A stretch of DNA of 64,000 nucleotides. Origin: Mucilaginibacter rubeus (GTDB lineage: Bacteria; Bacteroidota; Bacteroidia; Sphingobacteriales; Sphingobacteriaceae). Below the pieces are notes generated by a model. That model ran no database searches. It was not told the DNA's origin and worked only from the letters and a program-made list of their open reading frames with translations. The stretch lies in assembly GCF_014643835.1 (NCBI RefSeq), contig NZ_BMKD01000009.1, forward strand, positions 1-64,000. The letters are read 5' to 3'. Shown piece by piece: positions 54,337 through 63,014 of the stretch. The first letter of the stretch is position 1, and every line of letters starts with the position of its first letter. A program made the translations under genes and the position numbers.

Positions 54337-54579
54337 ATGTTACAGCAGATAGCATTTATACCACAGCACCAGTTTCATGTGCTGATCAATTTTTCGGGAG
54401 AAGATGAACGTATTTTGGCAATTTTACCCAACGAAGCAGGAAATTTCCGCGTGATTTACCAGGGTAAGACAATTGCCGAACTTAACCTGGATAAGGACGG
54501 CTGTACCTGCTATAAGGGTAAGCTAAAGAAAAACGTCATGGCCCAGCTTGAGCACCAGATAAAAAATCATTACGCGTAA
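54337..54579 (+). CDS. Small conserved-looking protein
   Basis: An 80-residue cytoplasmic protein with no known domain: FHVLINFSGEDERILAILPN, then FRVIYQGKTIAELNLDKDGC and a lysine-rich helix at the end (KKNVMAQLEHQIKNHY). A purine-rich ribosome-binding-like stretch (GGAAAGAGAGG) precedes the ATG. It looks like a real gene by codon use and start context, but its role is unknown. Confidence 0.55.
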   Translation: MLQQIAFIPQHQFHVLINFSGEDERILAILPNEAGNFRVIYQGKTIAELNLDKDGCTCYKGKLKKNVMAQLEHQIKNHYA

Positions 54580-54630
54580 GCTGTTAATAAAAAAGAATTT
54601 GATAGTTCATGGGAGATAAACCCATGGTTC

Positions 54631-54660
54631 ATAGTCCATGAGTTTATACCCGTGGACTAT
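54631..54660. repeat. Inverted repeat between convergent genes
   Basis: ATAGTCCATG (54631-54640) and CGTGGACTAT (54651-54660) form a 10-bp stem with one G-U pair, surrounded by further CATGG words (54609-54626). It probably ends the transcripts of the small gene and of DUF885. Confidence 0.5.
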
Positions 54661-54663
54661 CAA

Positions 54664-56445
54664 TTAATTTCCGCTGGTTTTAGCCAGCATGGCTTCTCTG
54701 ATAAATTTAACCGGTGCACTGCCGTAACTCAGGAACTTTTCGTTAAACTCTTTCAGTTTATATTTATCAACCATTTTTTGTTTATAGGCATCCCTCAAAT
54801 CTATGATTTCTTTATAGCCAGTATAATAACTGGTAAGCTGAACACTGGTTACGCTAACGCGCTTCCATTTGCCATCAGCTTCGGCCTGTTGTTGGAAAGC
54901 TTCGCGGGTTAATAACTTAATTGCTTCATCTTTGGTCATACTGCCGCTATGAACACTATAATCCAAAATGGTGTTACATACCGAACGCAGGTTCCATTTA
55001 TACCACATTAGCATCATTTCGGGCTCGTTATTGCCAAAGCCGTTCTCCAGCATCATTTGCTCGGTGTATACGGCCCAGCCTTCGGCCATGGCACCATTGC
55101 CAAATACAGCTTTGATGATACTTGGGGCTTTATTGGAGTATACGCCCTGTACATAATGCCCCGGCACAGCTTCATGAATGCTCAGGATCTGTAAAATATA
55201 ATTGTTGTACTCGCGCAGGTAGCTTTCGGCCTTTTCCTTGCTCCAGCCGGCCAGGCTGCCTACGTTATAGTACGAATTACCATTTTTATCGTACGGGCCA
55301 GGGCCGCTCATAGATGCGCCTGCCACACCCGCCATATAACCAGGCTCTTTACGAATGATCAATGGTTTTGACGGATCGAGCGTTAACAGGTCTTTAGCTT
55401 TAACAAAGGCATTAAGCTTTGGTATGATTTGTTCAATTGATGACTGAAAATCTTCAGGCTTTACATGCTTTGATGATAGGGTATCTATCAGCTGGCTTAT
55501 CATCAGCAGGCTATCGGCTGGTGCAGCCTGTTTACCAAAGTATTTTGGCCAAAGTTGCTTGCTGATCTTAGTCATCTCACGGTGAATGTATTTTTTACGT
55601 TCAACGGCAGCATTGTAGATTTTCTCGGCAGTGTTGGTAGCTACAATTTCGTATTTAAACTTATCCTCATATAAATCCTTACCCAGCCTGAAACTTCTTG
55701 GGTGATCATTTTTAAGTGCTTTAAGCCAATCGGCATAGGCTTTAATGGCAACCACGCTCTGCGCAGCCCTGTCGGCCATTAGCTTTTGCTCAGCTTTGGG
55801 GATATTGGTTTTCTTAAGCGAATCGGCAAAGTCTTTTCCTATTACATCAAGCCCACCCAGGTTTTGCTCAATAGCCAGGCTGGTAAGTTCGGCCACCGGG
55901 TTTTTAATCTGTTTTTGGGCGTCTTTGTAATACTGCGGAATAAACGACATACGCTGATAAAAATGACGCAGACGTTTAGGCAAAGGCTCATAGTGCTCGT
56001 TCAGGATGTAAGCAAAGGTGCCGATAACGTTATATGACGATGGGTCCCACTCATATTGTTTTAACTGGCGCACCTGCCATTGCAGGTATTCAAGCTGATT
56101 TTGCAGAATCTTGTAATCTATCTTATTGGCTTCAGAGAGAGTGTTTACCTCAAAGCGGCTTAACGAATCAACCTGGTATTTGGCAAAGGTTACCAGCTTA
56201 TCGCGGCTTTGCTCATTAGGCAACACCATCAGACTATCGTATTTATGATATCCTGCCGAGGTGGCCCAATCAGGATTCAGTTTCCAGAAGTTATCCAGAA
56301 ATGTGTTCTCGTATTTAATAAAAGCTTCATCATCCTTCCCTAACAACGGGCCGGTGCCGCTGCTCCCATCTTTTTTACAGCCTGTAAAGGCAACCATGAA
56401 TAAAACAACGGCGAGTGCTAATTTTAAGAATATGTTTCTGACCAC
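54664..56445 (-). CDS. DUF885 family metallopeptidase-like lipoprotein
   Basis: A 593-residue lipoprotein with signal ending AFTGC near residue 22 and a KKDGSSGTG linker. The DUF885 domain has the conserved zinc-binding HEAVPGH near residue 434 (HExxPGH) and AEGWAVYTEQMML near 460, plus NYRNIL-type helices. Families of this type act as zinc peptidases or related hydrolases. It is likely periplasmic or outer-membrane facing. The substrate is unknown. Length and layout are normal. Confidence 0.83.
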   Translation of the reverse strand: MVRNIFLKLALAVVLFMVAFTGCKKDGSSGTGPLLGKDDEAFIKYENTFLDNFWKLNPDWATSAGYHKYDSLMVLPNEQSRDKLVTFAKYQVDSLSRFEVNTLSEANKIDYKILQNQLEYLQWQVRQLKQYEWDPSSYNVIGTFAYILNEHYEPLPKRLRHFYQRMSFIPQYYKDAQKQIKNPVAELTSLAIEQNLGGLDVIGKDFADSLKKTNIPKAEQKLMADRAAQSVVAIKAYADWLKALKNDHPRSFRLGKDLYEDKFKYEIVATNTAEKIYNAAVERKKYIHREMTKISKQLWPKYFGKQAAPADSLLMISQLIDTLSSKHVKPEDFQSSIEQIIPKLNAFVKAKDLLTLDPSKPLIIRKEPGYMAGVAGASMSGPGPYDKNGNSYYNVGSLAGWSKEKAESYLREYNNYILQILSIHEAVPGHYVQGVYSNKAPSIIKAVFGNGAMAEGWAVYTEQMMLENGFGNNEPEMMLMWYKWNLRSVCNTILDYSVHSGSMTKDEAIKLLTREAFQQQAEADGKWKRVSVTSVQLTSYYTGYKEIIDLRDAYKQKMVDKYKLKEFNEKFLSYGSAPVKFIREAMLAKTSGN

Positions 56446-56581
56446 AACTGATGAGTTTTACAATGAAGCATAAACTTAAAACTTTTAAGCCAAATAAATC
56501 AAACCGGCGACGAATTTGTTACTTTAAGCCCCCGGCCTCCTAAGGGGGGGCGAGAATTAGTCGTTATAATTTGGATTACCT

Positions 56582-57052
56582 ATGAATAATGAACATAAAG
56601 TTTTAGTAAATGAAATTATGCATTTGCTGCAAGGCGGCAACGCCCATGCCGATCTGAAAAAAGCGCTCGATGGTTTACCGCCCAATCTTCGTGGGGTTAA
56701 AGTTGATAAACTCCCTTATACTATATGGCAACTGGTTGAACATATCCGGATAGCCCAGTGGGATATGCTTGAATTTAGCAAAGACGGCAGCCACGAATCA
56801 CCAAACTGGCCCGATGATTACTGGCCAAAAGAGCTTGCACCCAAAGATGATGCAGCCTGGGATAATAGCCTTGAACAGATTGACAGCGATTTGGAAGAGC
56901 TAATAGAACTGGTGAAAAGCGGGGATATCTATAAAAAAATTCCGCATGGCGACGGGCAAACTATACTTCGGGAAGCGTTACAAGCTGCCGATCACAATGC
57001 TTACCACGTTGCCGAGATCATCGTGATCAGGAGGTTATTGGGGGCTTGGTGA
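56582..57052 (+). CDS. DinB/YfiT-like four-helix bundle protein
   Basis: A 156-residue cytoplasmic protein with the DinB metal-site histidines: LVEHIRIAQWDML near 53 and QAADHNAYHVAEI near 139. Members bind a divalent metal; several are thiol (bacillithiol or mycothiol) S-transferases and others are unassigned. NWPDDYWPKE near 78 is typical. A TATAATTTG box lies about 10 bases before the ATG. A long inverted repeat follows downstream. Confidence 0.8.
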   Translation: MNNEHKVLVNEIMHLLQGGNAHADLKKALDGLPPNLRGVKVDKLPYTIWQLVEHIRIAQWDMLEFSKDGSHESPNWPDDYWPKELAPKDDAAWDNSLEQIDSDLEELIELVKSGDIYKKIPHGDGQTILREALQAADHNAYHVAEIIVIRRLLGAW

Positions 57053-57075
57053 TATGTAAGATAACCATATACAAC

Positions 57076-57170
57076 CGTCATTGCGAGGAACGAAGCAATC
57101 CCCAATTAGCAGAGCGGCTATGTAAAGTTTCTTTGTACAGTTTGGGATTGCTTCGTTCCTCGCAATGACG
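57076..57170. repeat. 27-bp perfect inverted repeat, REP/MITE-like
   Basis: Arms 57076-57102 and 57144-57170 are perfect inverted copies, beginning CGTCATTGCGAGGAACGAAG and ending in GGG/CCC, with a 41-base loop. It sits between convergent genes (DinB and the hydrolase). The CGTCATTGCGAGG word resembles a palindromic repeat known from many unrelated bacteria; that link is from memory. Confidence 0.85.
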
Positions 57171-57184
57171 TATGTCTAATAAGG

Positions 57185-58501
57185 TTACCTCGTTGTCTTC
57201 AGCACAAAGTTTGTTATCGCCGTTACAAACTCCGGTTTAAGCGGTAAATCAGGCTCATTATAAGTTGCCTTGTTCTTTTCCTTATCGGCCGGGGCTTCTT
57301 TCAACACATGATTCATGTTGGGGATAATATCAAGTATAGCATCTGACTTTGCTTTTTTCAGCTTTTCGGCGTCACCAACAGTTACCTGTAAATCGGTGGT
57401 TCCCTGGATGATCAATACCGGGGCTTTTACCTTCCTGATCTCGCGTTGCGGGTTATACCTAAACCACGACATCAGGTATTTTTGAATACTTGGCCTGGCT
57501 ATAAAGTATAATGCAGGATCGATATTATCGGTTGTTTTTCCCCGCTTCAGGCTATCCAGCATACGGTTAAAGCCATCTGATATAAAAGCAGGCTGCGATT
57601 TCATTTGCTCGGTAAGGATCTTATCTGCCGAATCACCGGCACCGGCCACTGATATGAAGCCTTTTATCGGCTCATCAAGCGAAGCCATCATGCCAACCAA
57701 CGAACCTTCGCTGTGTCCCAGAATAATTATCCGTGAAAAACGCTCATCTGACGAAAGCATGTTAAGCAAGGCGGCGGCATCTTCTACATAATCCTCAAAC
57801 CTGATCTCGTTTTCCTTAATGGATGTAGTGCTTTGCCCTACCAAACGTTTATCATAACGCAAGGATGCTATGTCTTTTTTTCCCAACTCGTTAGCTATCA
57901 TCTTATAAACATTGGCATGGAGGCCCAGTTTTGGACTGTTACCATCCCTGTCGGTAGGACCAGAGCCTGCAATGATCAATACCAACGGCACCTTTCCGCT
58001 AGCGTCCTTTGGTATAGCTAATGTTCCGGATATTGAACCCAATAAAGTTTTAACCGTTACAGGCGACTCGACCAGAGAAGGATCGGTAGCTATGGTTGTA
58101 CCCGCCGCGGTACTTGCCGCAGCAGTTGTAGCCGGCGCTTTGTACGGTGTCAATGACAGGCCCGTAAATTTATTATCGGCGTTTAACGACAGATTTAATA
58201 AAAAAACACTTTTCTGAAATGTAGCTTTATAATGCGCTATCGGGGTTTCATAGCTTTCAAGATCGGCCTGTAACAATGGACCTAATTGTGTTTTTAACTG
58301 CACAGTTGTACTTTTGAAATCGGCTTGTGAAAGTGCCTTCTTCATTTCTGGCCCAAACAAGCTGTATATGCTATCCGGCTGATTGTTATTGTATAGCTGT
58401 TTAAATTTATTTAAAGCTGTAGCATAATTGTCCGGAGGTGTTTGTGCAAATAAATTCCCTGCAAAACAGGCAACTAATATAAACAGACAAAGTGTTTTCA
58501 T
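57185..58501 (-). CDS. Alpha/beta hydrolase with DUF3887 domain
   Basis: A 438-residue exported hydrolase. A signal peptide (1-19, LFAQ) and an N-terminal DUF3887-like part (residues about 25-120, YATALNKFKQLYNNNQPDSI) precede an alpha/beta hydrolase fold with LIIAGSGPTDRDGNS near 175, the nucleophile in GHSEGSLVG near 263, an acid near 375 and the catalytic His in IPNMNHVLKEA near 395. It is probably a periplasmic esterase or peptidase; the substrate is unknown. A TATTTTCG box (58542-58549) lies 40 bases before the start. Confidence 0.85.
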   Translation of the reverse strand: MKTLCLFILVACFAGNLFAQTPPDNYATALNKFKQLYNNNQPDSIYSLFGPEMKKALSQADFKSTTVQLKTQLGPLLQADLESYETPIAHYKATFQKSVFLLNLSLNADNKFTGLSLTPYKAPATTAAASTAAGTTIATDPSLVESPVTVKTLLGSISGTLAIPKDASGKVPLVLIIAGSGPTDRDGNSPKLGLHANVYKMIANELGKKDIASLRYDKRLVGQSTTSIKENEIRFEDYVEDAAALLNMLSSDERFSRIIILGHSEGSLVGMMASLDEPIKGFISVAGAGDSADKILTEQMKSQPAFISDGFNRMLDSLKRGKTTDNIDPALYFIARPSIQKYLMSWFRYNPQREIRKVKAPVLIIQGTTDLQVTVGDAEKLKKAKSDAILDIIPNMNHVLKEAPADKEKNKATYNEPDLPLKPEFVTAITNFVLKTTR

Positions 58502-58694
58502 GTTATAATGGTCAATATACAGTACGATGATGTATTGAGGCCGAAAATAAAGAAAAAATCAGGTTGTTTTGTTTATTTATACTATTGCATGCTTTTTTGT
58601 AAACAATATTTGATGCTGCCCTGTAAAAACCTTTTACCCGGCATAATCCATACTAATGTTGCAACATTCTTTTATATTATATAATTAAAATACC

Positions 58695-58728
58695 AATACA
58701 ATACATATAATTTTATATATATTGTATT
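58695..58728. promoter_or_regulatory. AT-rich palindrome upstream of the TonB-linked barrel gene
   Basis: AATACAATA (58695-58703) and TATTGTATT (58720-58728) are perfect inverted 9-bp arms, with ATATA/TATAT further inside, ending 59 bases before the start at 58788. The position suits a regulator site or a promoter element. Confidence 0.4.
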
Positions 58729-58787
58729 ATATTGCGGTACATTTTTATAATCTTTTAAACTATAGCAAATTTCTACATTACTGATTA

Positions 58788-61232
58788 ATGAGGGTTTTAA
58801 TAGCAGGCTTATTTTTTGCATTCCTGGCGGGAGGGTATTGTATTTCGTTCGCCCAAACAAAATCTTCAATAATACAGGGTAAAGTTTTAACAGAAAACAA
58901 CCAGCCCGCCGATGCAGCTACAGCCATTCTCCTTGCGGCTGCCGACTCATCTATATTAAAATCAAACCTGGTAAATAAAAACGGGCAGTTTGAATTTACC
59001 GGCCTGCAGCCCGACAGCTATTTAATACTTATCAGTAAAATAGGATACGTAAAAGTTTATACGGGGCCATATAAGGTTAACGCTGGTCAAATAATAACTG
59101 CCAATGATATTGTTTTAAAACTTTCAAACAACCAACTGCAGGAAGTTAAAGTAGTTGCCCGGAAGCCTTACATAGAGGTAAAGCCCGGCAAAATTGTATT
59201 AAGTGTACAAAACAGCATCCTGGCCGAGGGAAATTCGGCCTTTGATATACTAAGGCAATCGCCTGGGGTAAGGGTTAACAGTAACGAAACTTTAAGTATT
59301 AACGGCAGACAAGCAGCATTAATAACCATCGACGGTAAACCTACCAACCTTACCGGCGATGATCTTACCAGTTTGCTCCGCAGTATGCAAAGCAGCACTA
59401 TCGACCAGGTTGAAATGATCAGCAGCCCGTCGGCCAAATATGACGCCTCGGGCGGAGGTATCATCAACATCATTTTAAAAAAGGGTAAAAACCTGGGCAC
59501 CAACGGTACGGTTACTGCCATGGCGGGTTATGGAAAGTATTACAAAAGTACAGCAGGCATTGTTTTCAACAACCGCACCAGTAAGCTCAATATTTTTGGA
59601 AATTACACTTACGATAATAATAAAGGCACACGCACTATTACAACCAACCGTAACATTACTTATAACGAAACCCTAAGTAATTACGATGTTGATTATAACA
59701 ATATTCAAAAAACCACTAACCACAACTTTAAAATAGGGGCCGATTATACCATCAACCCAAAGCAAACTATAGGCTTTTTAGTAAGCGGAATTATCAGGAG
59801 TGATGATTTTACAAAGCACAACGACCTGTACATCGGCAATCAGCATCAGCTCGATTCAATAATCAGGGCCCGTTCAAACCTTGACAGGGGCAGCAACTAT
59901 TTAAACTACAATATCAATTATAACGCGGTGTTGGATAAAAGCGGCCGCAGTATCTCGGTAGATGGTAACTATTCAACCTACACCCGCCACTCTAATGAAT
60001 TTATTACCAATAGCTTTTTTACCCCGGCGGGCAATACTTACCGCGATGATCTTGAGTTGGAAAACCTTTCGCCGTCAGATATTCACATCTGGACATCAAA
60101 AGTTGATTTTGTTAACCCATTAAACAAAACCTCACGATTGGAGACAGGCATTAAATATAACAACACCCGCAGCAATAATAATCTCATTTTTGGCCCCAAA
60201 ATAAACAACATATATGAGGCCGACCCCAACTTCAGCAACAGGTTCCTTTATACCGAAGCAGTGAACGCGGGGTACATCAATTATGTAAATAAAATAGGTA
60301 AGTGGGATATTACGGCAGGTGTACGTGCCGAAAACACTCATGCAACAGGTAAATCATGGGGATTAAATGAGCAGGTACCGGCGATAAATACCAATAATTA
60401 TTTTAACCTTTTTCCGCAGGTACAGATAAGTTATGAGGCCGATAAAAAAAACATTATCGGTATTGGTTATAACCGAGGTATTCACAGGCCACTTTACGAA
60501 GATATCAATCCATTTTTGTACTACACCGACCTATATGATTATCGGGCCGGCAACCCACAGCTAAAGCCGGAATATACCAACACCATACAAATCTCCCATA
60601 CCTATAATCAAACCTTTTCAACCGAACTGTATTATACAGTTACCAATAATGCTTATGATTTCCCGGTATATCAACAAAACGATTCGACTAAGGTTAACAT
60701 AACTCTCCGTAAAAACTTCGGGCAGATCTTTGTTTACGGGGCTTCATTCTACGCGCCTGTACAATTTACCAGGTGGTGGTCGGGCAGTTTTAATCTTGAT
60801 GCTATTTATGTGCGTTACAAAGCTTACGCACAAAACGGGGATTTTGACAGGGGTAAGCAGGATATTATTTTTGGCAGTACACAAAACTTCACCATCACCG
60901 GTACATTACTTGGTGAAATATCGGGCAGGTATGAAACCCCAACCATTTACGGCATCAATGAATTAAAAGCAAGCTATTCGGTAAACGCGGGTATCAGCAA
61001 GCAAATATTGGATAAGCGGGCCACTATTAAATTAGCACTAAACGATGTATTTAATACCGACAGGGGGCGCAACCATGCCAATTATCAAAACATTGATCTT
61101 TCGGAGGTAAATAAACGCGATACGCGCATCGTAAGGCTCAATTTTACCTATCGTTTTGGCAAAAGCACCATTAAATCGGCTAACAAACGCAATACGGGTA
61201 ATGATGATGAGCGCCGCCGCACCGGAAATTAA
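58788..61232 (+). CDS. TonB-dependent receptor-like outer-membrane barrel
   Basis: An 814-residue outer-membrane protein. The signal peptide (about 1-22, SFAQ) is followed by a carboxypeptidase-regulatory-like domain (IIQGKVLTENNQPADAATA, residues about 28-115). Next is a plug-like domain (FDILRQSPGVRVNSNETLSI, IDGKPTNLTGDDL, SAKYDASGGGIINI), then a barrel ending RDTRIVRLNFTYRFG and a basic tail. It belongs to the outer-membrane beta-barrel family close to TonB receptors. The substrate is unknown. Its stop overlaps that of the convergent KTSC gene. Confidence 0.83.
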   Translation: MRVLIAGLFFAFLAGGYCISFAQTKSSIIQGKVLTENNQPADAATAILLAAADSSILKSNLVNKNGQFEFTGLQPDSYLILISKIGYVKVYTGPYKVNAGQIITANDIVLKLSNNQLQEVKVVARKPYIEVKPGKIVLSVQNSILAEGNSAFDILRQSPGVRVNSNETLSINGRQAALITIDGKPTNLTGDDLTSLLRSMQSSTIDQVEMISSPSAKYDASGGGIINIILKKGKNLGTNGTVTAMAGYGKYYKSTAGIVFNNRTSKLNIFGNYTYDNNKGTRTITTNRNITYNETLSNYDVDYNNIQKTTNHNFKIGADYTINPKQTIGFLVSGIIRSDDFTKHNDLYIGNQHQLDSIIRARSNLDRGSNYLNYNINYNAVLDKSGRSISVDGNYSTYTRHSNEFITNSFFTPAGNTYRDDLELENLSPSDIHIWTSKVDFVNPLNKTSRLETGIKYNNTRSNNNLIFGPKINNIYEADPNFSNRFLYTEAVNAGYINYVNKIGKWDITAGVRAENTHATGKSWGLNEQVPAINTNNYFNLFPQVQISYEADKKNIIGIGYNRGIHRPLYEDINPFLYYTDLYDYRAGNPQLKPEYTNTIQISHTYNQTFSTELYYTVTNNAYDFPVYQQNDSTKVNITLRKNFGQIFVYGASFYAPVQFTRWWSGSFNLDAIYVRYKAYAQNGDFDRGKQDIIFGSTQNFTITGTLLGEISGRYETPTIYGINELKASYSVNAGISKQILDKRATIKLALNDVFNTDRGRNHANYQNIDLSEVNKRDTRIVRLNFTYRFGKSTIKSANKRNTGNDDERRRTGN

Positions 61233-61456
61233 TGATGTGCGTACCTAACCTTTAACTCGGGGTATTTACCCTTTATACGGGTAACAAAGAAATGCCCAAG
61301 CGAATCGGAGCCAATAAACTTATTATAGGCAGATAAAGGAAAACCGAAGTACTGCCACACACCGCCATTTTCCCGAAATTCAAGTTCAAGAATGCGGGCG
61401 TCCGGATCGTAGCCAACGCTGCTTAAAGCCGATGATTGTACTGTACGTCGTTGCAT
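61229..61456 (-). CDS. KTSC domain protein
   Basis: A 75-residue cytoplasmic protein matching the KTSC domain: VQSSALSSVGYDPDARILEL, FRENGGVWQYFGFPLSAYNK, SLGHFFVTRIKGKYPEL. The domain is short and widespread; its function is unknown and often tied to RNA-related proteins. Its stop codon shares bases with the stop of the convergent barrel gene (61229-61232). Confidence 0.78.
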   Translation of the reverse strand: MQRRTVQSSALSSVGYDPDARILELEFRENGGVWQYFGFPLSAYNKFIGSDSLGHFFVTRIKGKYPELKVRYAHH

Positions 61457-61499
61457 TTATTATATATACTATATTAAATACAAAAAAGTTTTTAAAATA

Positions 61500-61880
61500 T
61501 CAGCCCGCGTGACCGCTTATCATACTGGTTAAAATAATAAGCAGCACAAGTACTGTAATAGCCGTGTACAGGTAATCCTTTTCCATAATAAAACCAATAG
61601 CCGAAAATAACACCCGGATAACCGGTGTAGCTATCAGCAAAATTATCCCCGCCTGTATAATTGCCCGGCCGCGTAAAGTAAAGATACCGTGTATAATGCC
61701 ACCAGGATTACTCACAAAATCGGGCACACCAACAAACTTGCTGTAATCAACATGGGTTTGCCCATGCCTGTACAAGTAAATAACCCCGCCAATAAAAATA
61801 ACGCTCATTGATACCAGCACTCCCGCGCGCAGTATCCAGCCTATCACGGCCTGCATATCGGTATCTTTGAATTTGCTCAT
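61500..61880 (-). CDS. DUF1634 membrane protein
   Basis: A 126-residue protein with three membrane segments: VIGWILRAGVLVSMSVIFIG, AIIQAGIILLIATPVIRVLF, AITVLVLLIILTSMIS. DUF1634 genes are regularly paired with TauE/SafE transporters, as here. It may be an accessory subunit of the transporter encoded upstream. The mechanism is unknown. Confidence 0.82.
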   Translation of the reverse strand: MSKFKDTDMQAVIGWILRAGVLVSMSVIFIGGVIYLYRHGQTHVDYSKFVGVPDFVSNPGGIIHGIFTLRGRAIIQAGIILLIATPVIRVLFSAIGFIMEKDYLYTAITVLVLLIILTSMISGHAG

Positions 61881-61889
61881 TTTATATCA

Positions 61890-62021
61890 TTATGTCATTT
61901 GGTCATTAAGTCATTCTTACCCGCCATTGCTTTATTAAGTCATTTTTCTTATCAGGTCGACCAGCCATGTCACTTAACCTCACACAAAAATGACTTAATA
62001 ACGCAATGACCTAATGACAAA
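61890..62021. repeat. AATGACNTAATGAC-type intergenic repeats
   Basis: Short degenerate copies in both orientations: TCATTATGTCATTTGGTCAT and TCATTAAGTCATT on one side, and AATGACTTAATAACGCAATG then ACCTAATGAC on the other. The gap lies between the DUF1634 and TauE genes; the same words recur in the next gap (62897-62998). Confidence 0.65.
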
Positions 62022-62858
62022 TTATATAGTCCCTGTAATTCCTTTATATATCATTTGCGATGCCAAAAACGTAACCACCACGGCAAAAACTACACGTAGC
62101 CATCCCGACGATGAAGTATGTACCAATATTTTTGATCCGCTTAAGGCACCTAATAAAACCCCAATAGCTACCGGCATCGAAAGCCCGGGATCAATGTACC
62201 CCCGTTGCAGGTAAACTACCGCGCTTGCTGCTGCGGTAACCCCTATCATAAAATTGCTGGTAGTAGTTGATACCTTAAAAGGGATGCGCATAACACCATC
62301 CATCGCCAAAACTTTCAGCGCTCCCGAACCTATGCCCAGCAAGCCTGATATTACCCCCGCAAAAAGCATCATGAAAAAGCCGCCACCTACGTTCCTTACC
62401 GAATAAGTAATTTCGCCTGCCGGGCCGGGGAAACTGCCGTTTAGTTTCAGCCTTTCGGCCAATGCACTTTTTTGCTGATGGATTTGCTGCGATTTTTTTC
62501 GTAACGACATTACAGCCGAGAGGATCAGGATCACTCCAAATAATACCGCTATAAAATTAGTCGGGATATAAACTGCTATCAGTGCGCCAACCATGGCGCC
62601 GGCCGTTGTGGCAATCTCCAGGAACATCCCCAGCCTGATATTGGTAATCCCTTCTTTAACGTAAGCTGCTGCCGAACCTGATGACGTGGCAATAACCGAG
62701 ATCAGCGAAGCCCCGATGGCGTACTGAATATCCACTCCAAGTAAAATAGTAAGCAGCGGAATAATAACAACCCCTCCGCCCAACCCGGTTAACGAGCCCA
62801 GCAAACCCGCTAAATACGATCCAACAAGTATAATAAGCGTTAGTACTGTTACCGACAT
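62022..62858 (-). CDS. TauE/SafE family sulfite/organosulfur exporter
   Basis: A 278-residue inner-membrane transporter with about eight membrane segments. The TauE/SafE repeats are visible: GLLGSLTGLGGGVVIIPLLT near 20, GASLISVIATSSGSAAAYVK near 50, GVISGLLGIGSGALKVLAMD near 170. Family members move sulfite, sulfonates or similar anions. The DUF1634 gene downstream is the usual partner. Confidence 0.85.
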   Translation of the reverse strand: MSVTVLTLIILVGSYLAGLLGSLTGLGGGVVIIPLLTILLGVDIQYAIGASLISVIATSSGSAAAYVKEGITNIRLGMFLEIATTAGAMVGALIAVYIPTNFIAVLFGVILILSAVMSLRKKSQQIHQQKSALAERLKLNGSFPGPAGEITYSVRNVGGGFFMMLFAGVISGLLGIGSGALKVLAMDGVMRIPFKVSTTTSNFMIGVTAAASAVVYLQRGYIDPGLSMPVAIGVLLGALSGSKILVHTSSSGWLRVVFAVVVTFLASQMIYKGITGTI

Positions 62859-62896
62859 AGGGTAATTGATATTTACCGGCTAAAGTAAGGATTTTA

Positions 62897-63000
62897 TCAT
62901 TAGGTCATTGAGTTGTTGCCTATGTTAATTGAGCGTGAAACTTACCCGAAATGTCAATGACCCAATGACAATGAAATGAATGACCCAATGAACTAATTTC
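62897..63000. repeat. AATGACCCAATGAC-type intergenic repeats
   Basis: ATCATTAGGTCATTGAG, AATGACCCAATGACAATGAA and GAATGACCCAATGAA occur within 100 bases, between the TauE gene and the UbiD gene, echoing the words in the previous gap. Confidence 0.6.
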
Positions 63001-63001
63001 T

Positions 63002-63009
63002 TAATTTCG
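63002..63009 (+). promoter_or_regulatory. UbiD-family gene -7 box
   Basis: TAATTTCG, a C variant of TAnnTTTG, ends five bases before the ATG at 63015, so the transcript would be almost leaderless. Confidence 0.5.
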
Positions 63010-63014
63010 CACCT

